A model generated the notes under the pieces. That model worked only from the letters and a program-made list of their open reading frames with translations, was not told where the DNA came from and searched no databases. Below, one piece after another: positions 28,495-37,265 of a stretch of DNA of 64,000 bases. Position 1 is the first letter of the stretch, and the number at the start of each line of letters is the position of its first letter. This DNA comes from Pontibacter korlensis (GTDB taxonomy: Bacteria > Bacteroidota > Bacteroidia > Cytophagales > Hymenobacteraceae). Position numbers and translations under genes: made by a program. The stretch is from positions 3,651,001 to 3,715,000 of the forward strand of contig NZ_CP009621.1 in the NCBI RefSeq assembly GCF_000973725.1, in the 5' to 3' direction.

Positions 28495-30885
28495 ATGGGA
28501 AGAGTTCTGCTTATAGTTTTTATGTTTTTGATAATGCGGGTTGCTGCTGCCCAAGTAGTAGTAAGTGGTAAGGTCGTGACTGAGAGTCAGGAACCGGCTG
28601 TCGCCACAATGGTGCATCTATTCTCAGCACCGCAAGATTCCCTGGTTCGGTACGCGATGGTAGATGAGGCTGGAAAATATGCGTTCATCGCCGTCCCAGT
28701 AGGAGAATATCTCATCCGGCTGCAGCGCATCGGCATGCAGCCAGAAGAAAGGAGGTTTGCTGTCGGGCCCGGAAGCAATGAGGTGGTATTAGCGGACTTT
28801 ATATTAAAGTACACGAGCAATAGCTTGACAGAAGTTGCGGTAACAGTAGATAAACGGGTGCTGGAGTATAGGAGTGACAAGACAGTCGTGCATGTAGAGG
28901 GAACTCCCTTAAGCCAGGAAGAGAACGTGGTCAAGGCATTAGAGGGCCTTCCGGGAATGGAAGTAGCATCGGGAACCAACCATATTTCAGTGCTAGGGAA
29001 GAGCAATGTGGCTATTTACGTAAATGGGCGCCCCTCAAAGATGTCCTTGGCAAGCCTGCCGGCTAGCGCGGTTTCTACAATAGAGATAATCACGAATGCT
29101 GATGCCCGGTTTGACGCCAAAAGCGATGCCATCATCAATGTAAACTTGAACAAGTGGGACCAACAGGGAGTCTCCGGAGAGGTGAAGACCACCTACACAA
29201 AAGGCCGGTATGATTACAAGTATGTCAGTAGCTCACTGGCATACAACAAAGGGTGTTTTAGCTCGAACAGTCAGTTTTACATTGCCAATAACAAGTTTTT
29301 CTTGGACCGTGATACTCGGGATACATTTTTTGGCTGGGATCCCGTGCTAATTAAGCAATCTCAGGAGCGCCGGGTGATTAGGCAAAAATACTACTACCTC
29401 TACAGTGATATTAACTACACAATAGACAGCTTATCGCTGGTGGGCCTGAATGTAGAATACGGAAAATCATGGGACCCTTACCGAAATGTCTTTCAAGACG
29501 ATTATTTTTCAGTTGCCAGTGAACGTCCCGTGCCTGCTGATTCCGTGTATGAGAACACGGCCCAATTAGTTCATGGTTTACAGGAACTAACCCTTGGGTC
29601 TTTCTACACGCATGACCTGAAAGAGAAAAAAGGCAGTTTTAGGTTAGAATCCAATTATTATTACAACGCGCTCACATCCACCTATGACTACAGCTTCAGC
29701 GCCGGAAAAACCAAGGGACAACCAAGTGACATCTTCCTGTTGAACAAAGCGGATGAAAACAATGCCGTCATCTGGTCTTCCCTTTTAGATTTCAACTACG
29801 CATTACCTGGGAGGCAGACGCTGCAAGCAGGGTTTAAGCACAGTTATCTGTTGACTAACTTTTCTTCGGATTTCGCGGGTGCTGAACGTTTTGTTGACTT
29901 ACATACCATTGACTACCGGTCTCGAGAAAATATATACGCTGGCTATGCGCAGTACAAGAAAACAGGGGAGAGGCTCTCTTTTGACGCTGGCCTCCGGTAT
30001 GAATACACCAGCGGAGGGGGGAGGTACCTGGCCGAAGAAAAGAGGACAGCTGCGACCTATCGGTATGGGGACTTTTTCCCTTCCGCCAGCGTAAATTATC
30101 GGCATGGAGAGGATCACTTTCTAAAGCTTTCCTACTCGAGGAGAATCAACAGGCCTACCTTTTATGACAGAAGCCCTTTTAGCTATTACATTAGTCCCTT
30201 CACAAGGTACGAAGGTAATGTGGCCCTGAGGCGGCAGTACAGCCATGCCCACAATCTAGAATATATTTTAAAGGAAAAGTATGCTTTAGTGCTGTTCGCT
30301 AACAAGGTGCAAGACAACATCGCTACCCTTACTTTTCTGGAGGGACCCGTCTCTGTCATACGTCCGGTTAACTATGATATGCGCTCCTATGGTGGTTCCA
30401 CTAGTGTGCCCGTTCGGTTCAACTCTTGGTGGAGAGGTCGCCACAAAGTCACCTTGAGCAGCTACAAGACGAGCGGCACTTTTCAGGGGCAGGCATTCTC
30501 CACTGATATTCTGCGGTTTCAGGCTTATGCCAAGCATTACATGAACATAAAAAACCTGTTTGAGCTTAGTCTCACAGGGTGGTATTCCACTCCCTATAAT
30601 ATCGGTGTAGCTAAAGTAGAAATGGCTCCATCAATGGATGCCGCTTTGAGCAAGTCCTTGTGGAATGATAAGATCGACCTGAGTCTAATTTTTACAGATG
30701 TCTTCAATTCGGAGCAGAAAACAGTGACAACTAACTTCCATGAGCAGACATCTTTGTCTGTCCGTAACGATGATACGCACCGACTAGCGGTCAGCATCAC
30801 CTACAACTTTATCCGGGGCAGGAAGAACGAAAACAAAACCTCCAACATCATCAACCAGGAAAAAAGCCGCATAGGAGGCGAATAA
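28495..30885 (+). CDS. Outer-membrane beta-barrel protein (TonB-receptor-like)
   Basis: 796 residues: signal peptide (1 to about 20, ending AAAQ), a CarboxypepD_reg-like domain (about 24-105), a plug-like domain (about 110-215; VVKALEGLPGMEV, VAIYVNGRPSK) and a large barrel in the outer membrane beta-barrel protein family, continuing to the C-terminus. It ends 72 bp before the first precursor gene on the same strand and probably shares its operon. In this setting it may move the mature peptide or a bound ligand across the outer membrane (inference). It is shorter than SusC-type receptors and no SusD partner is adjacent. Confidence 0.88.
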   Translation: MGRVLLIVFMFLIMRVAAAQVVVSGKVVTESQEPAVATMVHLFSAPQDSLVRYAMVDEAGKYAFIAVPVGEYLIRLQRIGMQPEERRFAVGPGSNEVVLADFILKYTSNSLTEVAVTVDKRVLEYRSDKTVVHVEGTPLSQEENVVKALEGLPGMEVASGTNHISVLGKSNVAIYVNGRPSKMSLASLPASAVSTIEIITNADARFDAKSDAIINVNLNKWDQQGVSGEVKTTYTKGRYDYKYVSSSLAYNKGCFSSNSQFYIANNKFFLDRDTRDTFFGWDPVLIKQSQERRVIRQKYYYLYSDINYTIDSLSLVGLNVEYGKSWDPYRNVFQDDYFSVASERPVPADSVYENTAQLVHGLQELTLGSFYTHDLKEKKGSFRLESNYYYNALTSTYDYSFSAGKTKGQPSDIFLLNKADENNAVIWSSLLDFNYALPGRQTLQAGFKHSYLLTNFSSDFAGAERFVDLHTIDYRSRENIYAGYAQYKKTGERLSFDAGLRYEYTSGGGRYLAEEKRTAATYRYGDFFPSASVNYRHGEDHFLKLSYSRRINRPTFYDRSPFSYYISPFTRYEGNVALRRQYSHAHNLEYILKEKYALVLFANKVQDNIATLTFLEGPVSVIRPVNYDMRSYGGSTSVPVRFNSWWRGRHKVTLSSYKTSGTFQGQAFSTDILRFQAYAKHYMNIKNLFELSLTGWYSTPYNIGVAKVEMAPSMDAALSKSLWNDKIDLSLIFTDVFNSEQKTVTTNFHEQTSLSVRNDDTHRLAVSITYNFIRGRKNENKTSNIINQEKSRIGGE

Positions 30886-30957
30886 GATACTGTACAGTAA
30901 GGAGTATGTCGAAAATCCTTTAAAGAGTAGGCACATGACATTCTTATTATCCCAAGT

Positions 30958-31149
30958 ATGAAAAACCACAATCTTAAACTCGCCCTGGCGCGCTTCAACG
31001 CGCTTAACGACGTGGAGCCGCTGGAAGGCACCGTGATCCGCGCCGTGCGCGGCGGCCTTGCCGCCCCCTGTACCACCAAGTGCGGCACCAATACCTCCTG
31101 CAACTCCAAAGCAAAAGAGGAAGAGGAACTGGAGCAGCAAATAGGGTAG
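30958..31149 (+). CDS. RiPP precursor peptide A1 (double-Gly leader, three Cys)
   Basis: A 63-residue peptide. The leader contains LKLALARFNALNDVEPLEG (residues 6-24) and ends at Gly32-Gly33, the standard cut site for a C39 peptidase. The core then starts LAAPC, with Cys38, Cys42 and Cys48 interspersed with Thr and Ser, followed by an acidic tail (KEEEELEQQ). It lies upstream of a radical SAM/SPASM enzyme and a C39-peptidase exporter, matching the expected substrate-maturase-exporter set. The modification type (sactionine/ranthipeptide-like thioether or another) is inferred, not shown. Confidence 0.88.
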   Translation: MKNHNLKLALARFNALNDVEPLEGTVIRAVRGGLAAPCTTKCGTNTSCNSKAKEEEELEQQIG

Positions 31150-31225
31150 TCTCCTGATTTAACAACCTGCAGCACCCGTCATGCCAAGTAAATGGTGAAG
31201 CGGGTGTTGCTAAATCAAAACCTTT

Positions 31226-31417
31226 ATGAAAAACCAGAACCTTAAGCTTGCCCTAGCGCGCTTCAACGCGCTTAACGACGTGGAGCCGCTGGAAGGCACC
31301 GTGATCCGCGCCGTGCGCGGCGGCCTTGCCGCCCCCTGTACCACCAAGTGCGGCACCAACAGTGCCTGTAACTCAAATGAAAAAGAGGTTGAGGAAGAAC
31401 TAAAGCCGGTAGGCTAG
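31226..31417 (+). CDS. RiPP precursor peptide A2 (paralogue of A1)
   Basis: A 63-residue paralogue of A1, 76 bp downstream. Leader and Gly32-Gly33 site are identical except for one residue near the start (Gln4 for His4). The core keeps Cys38, Cys42 and Cys48 but differs at residues 45-47 onward (NSACNS instead of NTSCNS), and the acidic tail diverges (EEELKPVG). DNA of 31256-31359 is identical to 30988-31091. Two near-identical substrates suggest a two-peptide product or ongoing diversification of the core end. Confidence 0.88.
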   Translation: MKNQNLKLALARFNALNDVEPLEGTVIRAVRGGLAAPCTTKCGTNSACNSNEKEVEEELKPVG

Positions 31418-31437
31418 TCCTTCATCAGGGTTAAACA

Positions 31438-31468
31438 GCAGTGCCCAGCTATTTGCGCCGGGCACTGC
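31438..31468 (+). terminator. GC-rich hairpin after precursor genes
   Basis: Arms 31438-31446 and 31460-31468 form a perfect 9-bp stem with a 13-nt loop, 20 bp after the A2 stop. There is no strong T run. It may attenuate read-through so precursors are made in excess over the enzymes, or protect the precursor mRNA 3' end. A weaker stem sits in the A1-A2 gap. Confidence 0.55.
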
Positions 31469-31585
31469 GCAACCTTCTCTAGAAAGGCGGGTCACAACAT
31501 ACCGAACGGGGCACCGGGTGTGTGTGGAGTGGACTAGCAAGCATTATTTAATGATTAATCACAGATACCAGAACAGCAGGAAACA

Positions 31586-32953
31586 ATGCGCTATAAACTT
31601 TCCTATTACACCATCATCACTGAGCCGATAAACCAGGACGCGGAGCAGTTAAAAAGGATTATCTATTCCTCCCGAACAGGCACCGCCACCGTAATTGAGC
31701 AACAGACGCTGGAATACATCCAGCAGGGAGCTTTTGACGCTGTCAATCCGGAATTCCTGCTCAAGCTGCTGGAGGCGGAGATCGTGGTGCCAGCGTTTGA
31801 GGACGAGGTAAACCAGGTGCTAAGTGAATTCCAGATTGCTCAGAAGACAAACAAAACACTCGACTATGTTATTACACCTACTGCCAATTGCCAGCTGGGT
31901 TGTAACTATTGTGGTCAGTCCCACACGAATGTCACCCTTAGCCAGAGCCTTTCTGATAACATATACAAGCACATCCAAAAAAAGCTGGGAGACCGGGACT
32001 ACGAGGGACTCAATGTGACTTGGTATGGCGCTGAGCCCCTGATGGGTTACACAGCGATACAGGTATTGAGCGCAAAATTGATTGAATTGACCCGAGAGGG
32101 GAAGATGGCCTATGGCGCATCGATGATTACCAACGGGCTGAGCCTAAAGGAAAAAATATTTACTGACCTTGTAACCAAGGCGCATGTCACCGATTACCAG
32201 ATAACACTGGATGGGGTGGCTGCCACGCACGACAAGAGCAGGATGACTAAGTCGGGGGAACCGACGTTCGACATCATTTTACGGAACATTGTAACGGCCG
32301 TTAACCATCCCTTATACGTGGAACGGAATTGTGCCATTACCATCAGAGTAAACGTTCACAAGAACAATTTCCAGGAGGTGGATGCGCTGATAGATATCGT
32401 ACATGAACACGGCATCCATAACAAAGTGTACATGGATTTCGCCCCGATACATGATTGGGGCAATAATGATGCAGATGATACCATTGGAATAGCCATGGAA
32501 GACTTCGTATCCCTTGAGATAGACTGGATCATGAAAATGAGACGGCTGGGGTTTAGAAAGTCTGGAATTATTCCTTCCCGCAAGTACAGCACCTGCATGA
32601 CGACCACTGCTGATTCAGAGCTGATTGATGCAAAGGGGGAGATTTCCTACTGCTGGGAGGTGCCTTACACGGATGGGCTTGGACAGGACAAGGGCCTAGT
32701 CATTGGCAATGTAAATAATACCGAGAGTGTTTACTGGGACAAGGTCGACATGGCACCACTCAGGGACTGGTACAATGACATAAGGCAAGAGAAGAATAAC
32801 AGTGCCAACTGTAAGGCTTGCAAGCTGTTGCCAGTCTGTGGTGGTTCCTGTCCCATCTCCTGGTACAAGGGGAAGCCTGCATGCCCCTCTTTTAAATTCA
32901 ACATTGAAGACAGGCTCGTTCTCCAGTACCTCAACGAAAGCCTGTCTGTTTAG
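31586..32953 (+). CDS. Radical SAM/SPASM peptide maturase
   Basis: 455 residues. Residues 1-95 look like a small winged-helix-type leader-binding region (RRE-like; inference). The radical SAM CxxxCxxC motif is Cys102, Cys106, Cys109 (CQLGCNYC), followed by the GGE-like WYGAEPL segment. The C-terminal SPASM domain has the CX13GX4C pair (starting CMTTTADSEL) and CKACKLLPVCGGSC, spacing X2-X5-X3, which bind two auxiliary Fe-S clusters. All cluster ligands appear intact. Such enzymes form thioether or carbon-carbon crosslinks in precursor peptides; A1 and A2 with three Cys are the natural substrates. Regiochemistry is unknown. Confidence 0.92.
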   Translation: MRYKLSYYTIITEPINQDAEQLKRIIYSSRTGTATVIEQQTLEYIQQGAFDAVNPEFLLKLLEAEIVVPAFEDEVNQVLSEFQIAQKTNKTLDYVITPTANCQLGCNYCGQSHTNVTLSQSLSDNIYKHIQKKLGDRDYEGLNVTWYGAEPLMGYTAIQVLSAKLIELTREGKMAYGASMITNGLSLKEKIFTDLVTKAHVTDYQITLDGVAATHDKSRMTKSGEPTFDIILRNIVTAVNHPLYVERNCAITIRVNVHKNNFQEVDALIDIVHEHGIHNKVYMDFAPIHDWGNNDADDTIGIAMEDFVSLEIDWIMKMRRLGFRKSGIIPSRKYSTCMTTTADSELIDAKGEISYCWEVPYTDGLGQDKGLVIGNVNNTESVYWDKVDMAPLRDWYNDIRQEKNNSANCKACKLLPVCGGSCPISWYKGKPACPSFKFNIEDRLVLQYLNESLSV

Positions 32954-33000
32954 CGCCGACTTTCCCGGAAATAAAATTTATTCACTTGTATCTCATTTAT

Positions 33001-33996
33001 ATGCGAAACATCCTTTCAGGTATAGGGGATTCTATTGCACGAGAAATAGAGTCTCCGACTAAAAAAGCTAAGTATAACAGGAACCACATTTTTGAGGATA
33101 TCAAAGGTGTCATCAGAGGTCAGTTGTCAACAACGGAGTTGATGGACATCAACTACCATTTTAATGTCTATGAAAAATGCCTGGCCTTATCACGGGAAGG
33201 GGCCCTGGAGCTCGCCGCCTATTGGATTAACCTTGTTGATACGATGAATGCTGAACTGAGCGAAGCCATCCGGCAGCCGTTGCAAGTTCTATACCACCCG
33301 ATGGTCGCCTACTTCCATTATGCTCGAAAGGACTATAAAAAGGCTTTGGCTTCCTTAGGAGAAGAAAAGCGGGTTGCCGAATCTTTCTTCAGAGAGCATG
33401 AGGACCTGAAGATGGAGTATGCCATGGAACAAACCGTCAACTTCTACCGTGTGTTTTTTGCTATGCAGGAGCCACAGGAACTGATACGGTATGGCAGGGC
33501 TATCCTGCTTTTTGCAACCAATGGGGTAGAGACTCACGGTATTCTGGAAGGGAACTTTCAGTTTCTGAAGGATCAGCACCTGCAGAATGCCATTAACTGG
33601 GTGAACTATACATCGGATGCAGTCTTCTCTAAGCTATGGACAGGCGTAGACAATCTTGTTCCGAGGAGCGGGAGCGACTTGCTTCGAGAGATAGTCCAAC
33701 CGCTTTCTCAACGGCATGACTGGTCTGCTTGCCCCATACAAGAATACCCGCACGCGATACGAGCTTTGACTGCCTTTGATGAAGGTGATGTGACAAGGCA
33801 ACTTCAGGAGGTACATGCCTTGAAGGATGGCCTGGCAAATGTCCCCCGGTTTTTACAGGCCTTTCTGCTGGACCAGTTGCTGCAGACGTTGGAGGCTCAG
33901 CAGGAGGGAAAGGAGCTTATCCCCCTTATTGACAGCTACTGTCAAAAGAACCTTAAGATTGAACCAAGCCGCATCAGCACAGTTCTTACCTATTAA
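33001..33996 (+). CDS. Unknown helical protein in RiPP cluster
   Basis: 331 residues from the ATG at 33001 (a TTG five codons upstream is less likely). It is all-helical by composition, with helix pairs suggestive of TPR-like repeats (for example ALASLGEEKRVAESFFREHE and QELIRYGRAILLFATNG); there is no signal peptide, membrane segment, Cys cluster or catalytic motif. It lies between the maturase (47 bp gap) and the exporter (15 bp gap). A scaffold or chaperone for the modified precursor, or an immunity factor, fits the position (inference). I do not recognise the family. Confidence 0.8.
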   Translation: MRNILSGIGDSIAREIESPTKKAKYNRNHIFEDIKGVIRGQLSTTELMDINYHFNVYEKCLALSREGALELAAYWINLVDTMNAELSEAIRQPLQVLYHPMVAYFHYARKDYKKALASLGEEKRVAESFFREHEDLKMEYAMEQTVNFYRVFFAMQEPQELIRYGRAILLFATNGVETHGILEGNFQFLKDQHLQNAINWVNYTSDAVFSKLWTGVDNLVPRSGSDLLREIVQPLSQRHDWSACPIQEYPHAIRALTAFDEGDVTRQLQEVHALKDGLANVPRFLQAFLLDQLLQTLEAQQEGKELIPLIDSYCQKNLKIEPSRISTVLTY

Positions 33997-34011
33997 TAAG
34001 CCACGGCCACT

Positions 34012-36207
34012 ATGTTTAAGTTTTTCCCGCAGTATGACCAGATGGACTGTGGCCCGGCATGCCTGCAGATGATCGCCTACCATCATGGGAAGAAATATAC
34101 AATCAGCAGCCTGCGAGAGAAGGCATTCTTGACAAAAGATGGCGTGAGCCTGCTGGGTATCAGTGAAGCTGCTCAGAGCATAGGGTATGATGTGTCCAGC
34201 TACAAACTTAGTTTAGAGCGTCTTGTGGCAGATGCCCCCTTGCCCTGCATCCTACATTGGAATCAGAATCATTTTGTGGTGCTGTATGAGATTAGGAAAA
34301 AACGCATGGGGAGGGGGCTTACTTTTAAGGTGGCAGACCCTGGTCACGGAAGAGTCAGCTTATCGGAAGAAGCATTTAACAAAAGCTGGCGCGGCAAAGA
34401 GGCTAAGGGCATAGCCCTGCTGCTGACACCCAACCAGGACTTTGAGACTATCCCGGCAGAGGAAGAGGAGGATAGGGGCTTAGCCTTTTTAATGCACTAT
34501 GTGAAGCCTTATAGGAAGGACCTTCTGCTACTAATCCTGTGCCTGGTTGGGGGGAGCTTGGTGACACTGCTCTTCCCCTTTTTGACACAGAGCCTCATTG
34601 ACAGGGGCATTGCCGCCAGGAGCATGAACATCATTGTCGTCCTGCTGCTGGCACAATTATTTCTGTTTGTTGGTTCTGCTGTCATAGACATCGTGCGCAA
34701 CTGGATCATCCTGCATGTAGGCACCAAGATCAACTTAACCATCATTTCTGATTTTCTGATCAAGCTGATGAGGCTGCCGATCCGGTTTTTTGACACTAAA
34801 ATGATGGGTGACTTTACCCAGCGGATTCATGATCATGAGCGAATCGAACACTTCTTGACATCCCAAAGTCTTTTTGCTGTTTTTTCCTTGGTCAACCTAT
34901 CGGTGTTCTTTGTGGTATTAGGCATCTACAACATGAAGATCCTGCTTGCTTACGCACTGCTGACCTTCGTTTCGGTAGTCTGGATGTTTTTGTTCCTGAG
35001 GAAGCGGCAGGTGCTGGATTATTTGCTTTTCCAGCGGAAAGCGGAAAATCAGGAGTCCATATACGAGCTTATCCATGGCATGGAGGAAATAAAGCTCAAC
35101 AGCTACGACCGTTACGTTCGACGCCAGTGGGAAATGGTGCAGTTAAAATTGTATCGGGTTAAGGCCCGGATTCTTTCTGTTGATCAGCTTCAGGTGACCG
35201 GGTTTTCCCTGATTAACCAGTTGAAGAACATAGTGGTGACCTTTCTGGCAGCACGGGAGGTAATCCTGGGGCATATTACTTTGGGAGCGATGATGAGTGT
35301 GATGTATATTATTGGGCAGATGAACTCACCCCTTAGCCAATTAATCTCTTTTTTCAGATCCCTGCAGGATGCCCGCATAAGCATTGCTCGGTTTGGGGAG
35401 ATTCATCAGCAGGAAGACGAGGTAAAGCCAGGGCAGCTAACTTCCATCCCGCTACCCGACCATGGTGGTACGGCCCTTGAAGTGCGACACCTTAGTTTTC
35501 AGTATGAAGGGCCTTCTTCTCCTTTTGTACTGAGAGATGTCAGCTTCTGTGTTCCTAGAGGCAAAGTGACGGCGGTGGTGGGTGCCAGTGGCAGTGGGAA
35601 AACATCGCTGATGAAACTGTTGCTGAAGTTCTATTTGCCGAGTGAAGGCAGCATCGAAGTCGAGGGTCTGGACCTGCGTAGCTTTTCAAGTAACAGTTGG
35701 AGAAGTCAATGCGGTGTGGTAATGCAGGACGGCTATATTTTTTCAGAGTCCATTGCCCGTAACATTGCTACAGGGAGTGATGAAATTGATGAGGAAAAGT
35801 TGCGGTACGCCGCCAAGATAGCCAATATGCAGGCTTTCATAGAGGGCTTGCCTCAGCAGTACAAAACAAAGATTGGGGCAGGGGGAAATGGTCTGAGTGG
35901 GGGACAGAAACAACGTATTTTGATTGCGAGGGCCGTTTACAAAGACCCGCAGTTTTTGTTTTTTGATGAAGCCACCAGTGCCCTGGACGCTGACAACGAA
36001 AAGACGATCATTCAGAATCTGAATCACTTTTTTAAAGGAAGGACTGTTTTTATTATTGCCCACCGGCTTAGTACAGTGAAGAACGCAGACCAAATTATCG
36101 TGTTGAACAACGGTCAGATAGAAGAAATTGGAAACCACAGCTCCCTGGTGAAAGATAGACATCACTACTTTCACTTGGTGAGAAACCAACTTGAACTTGG
36201 AGTTTGA
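34012..36207 (+). CDS. C39-peptidase-containing ABC exporter (PCAT)
   Basis: 731 residues. The N-terminal C39 peptidase has MDCGPACLQM (catalytic Cys13), the active-site His in LHWNQNHFVVL and Asp in VADPGHG. Then come about six membrane helices (about 165-430) and an ABC ATPase: Walker A GASGSGKT near 524-531, signature LSGGQKQR near 628, Walker B FFDEATSALD, H-loop His near 684. Every motif is intact. It should cut leaders after Gly32-Gly33 of A1/A2 and export the cores across the inner membrane. It directly precedes the HlyD-like gene. Confidence 0.95.
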   Translation: MFKFFPQYDQMDCGPACLQMIAYHHGKKYTISSLREKAFLTKDGVSLLGISEAAQSIGYDVSSYKLSLERLVADAPLPCILHWNQNHFVVLYEIRKKRMGRGLTFKVADPGHGRVSLSEEAFNKSWRGKEAKGIALLLTPNQDFETIPAEEEEDRGLAFLMHYVKPYRKDLLLLILCLVGGSLVTLLFPFLTQSLIDRGIAARSMNIIVVLLLAQLFLFVGSAVIDIVRNWIILHVGTKINLTIISDFLIKLMRLPIRFFDTKMMGDFTQRIHDHERIEHFLTSQSLFAVFSLVNLSVFFVVLGIYNMKILLAYALLTFVSVVWMFLFLRKRQVLDYLLFQRKAENQESIYELIHGMEEIKLNSYDRYVRRQWEMVQLKLYRVKARILSVDQLQVTGFSLINQLKNIVVTFLAAREVILGHITLGAMMSVMYIIGQMNSPLSQLISFFRSLQDARISIARFGEIHQQEDEVKPGQLTSIPLPDHGGTALEVRHLSFQYEGPSSPFVLRDVSFCVPRGKVTAVVGASGSGKTSLMKLLLKFYLPSEGSIEVEGLDLRSFSSNSWRSQCGVVMQDGYIFSESIARNIATGSDEIDEEKLRYAAKIANMQAFIEGLPQQYKTKIGAGGNGLSGGQKQRILIARAVYKDPQFLFFDEATSALDADNEKTIIQNLNHFFKGRTVFIIAHRLSTVKNADQIIVLNNGQIEEIGNHSSLVKDRHHYFHLVRNQLELGV

Positions 36208-36224
36208 ATTTTAGACGCAGCAAT

Positions 36225-36629
36225 ATGGAGTTTCAAAGGGCGATTTACAACGAAAGGGGCTGGGTTGTAAAATATGGAGCTTATACTGTGCTTCTTATCA
36301 TTCTGTTAATCCTGTTGGGATTGAATGAGTTGCAGCTCCCTGTGTACCAGGATGTCCTGCTGTCAATAAAGGAGGGCGACACCACAGGCAGCATCTATAC
36401 AGCGCCTGTAAATGGGGAAAGTTTTACGGTGGGAGACAGTGTACTAGTCTTATTTCCAAATGGAGATTCAAGGAGGTACCGCATTTCATCTACTAATATC
36501 CTTCAGGGAAGGCGCCAGGTGCAGGTAAGGTTAGGGCAAGCAGGGGAGAAAGATGAATTACTTGAAGGAAAAATATTCTTAAGGGAGGAGCACTTTTTAA
36601 AAGGCGTGTTAGCCAATTACAGTAGATAA
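36225..36629 (+). CDS. Very short HlyD/adaptor-like membrane protein
   Basis: 134 residues from the ATG at 36225; a TTG at 36204 overlapping the exporter stop is the alternative start. One N-terminal membrane helix (YGAYTVLLIILLILLGLNEL) is followed by a small beta-rich periplasmic domain with VYQDVLLSIKEGD and PVNGESFTVGDSVLVLF, resembling the lipoyl/beta-barrel ends of HlyD adaptors. Normal adaptors have about 400 residues with a long hairpin; none is here. It may be a minimal adaptor linking the exporter to an outer-membrane channel. Confidence 0.75.
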   Translation: MEFQRAIYNERGWVVKYGAYTVLLIILLILLGLNELQLPVYQDVLLSIKEGDTTGSIYTAPVNGESFTVGDSVLVLFPNGDSRRYRISSTNILQGRRQVQVRLGQAGEKDELLEGKIFLREEHFLKGVLANYSR

Positions 36630-37265
36630 GCGGCACCTTTGTTGGCTATTGCGGCAGTACTGATTGGGTTATTTTAAGTATAATCCAAGATGACGTTGAC
36701 AGTGTCTGGTTTTGCTTTTTTCAAAACCACACCATTTAATTGAATATTAATTAGAAACAATATATACTGTGAGCGACTCAGTGTAAAGTTGTTAATATTT
36801 ATCCATCAGTAGAGATGTGACCAGCTTCTTCCGGAGCGTCTCCCAAGACGAGGGACTCAACCCAGGCACATCAATCAGCCTTTATTTTGGCCTGTTCCAG
36901 CAGTGGATCCTGCTCTGCTTACGCAACCCGATCTCTATTGCCTGCGACAAGGTGATGGTCACCTGAGGTGCATGCCTGGGCCTTCTATTCCCTGATCCAT
37001 ATTGTTAGCCTACATATAAGCGTCAACTTGACCAACACGGAGATAGAGTACCTGTACAGCCTGCGGGGCGGTCACGCATGCGGGAGATGTTAAACTTGGT
37101 GTATTTTCCTGGTTATGCGGAACACAAACCAAGGTAAGCTTGTGAACTAGTGATCTAGCATGTCCTTTGTGGAGGATATAATGGATAGGCTTTATCTACA
37201 AGATAAACGTTAGGCCAAATATTCCAAATTGGCTATATTGGAGCAGTTCTATTGCACCTTACTAT
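36630..37265. other. Intergenic, 640 bp, carrying repeat R2
   Basis: Separates system A from lanB. It contains repeat copy R2 (37021-37148) and an AT-rich stretch before lanB. A 9-bp match to the LytTR-binding consensus (37206-37214, AACGTTAGG) lies 53 bp before lanB but has no paired second site. Confidence 0.4.
37021..37148 (+). repeat. Flanking repeat copy R2
   Basis: Direct-orientation degenerate copy of R1 (27970-28099), matching over about 128 bp with several small indels. The coding-like part reads LTNTEIEYLYSLRGG. Together R1 and R2 bracket exactly the barrel-precursor-maturase-exporter set, suggesting past insertion or duplication by one type of element. Confidence 0.65.

Noticed and set aside
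37206..37214. Single LytTR-consensus match before lanB
   Set aside because: One 9-bp degenerate match without a paired repeat is expected by chance about this often.
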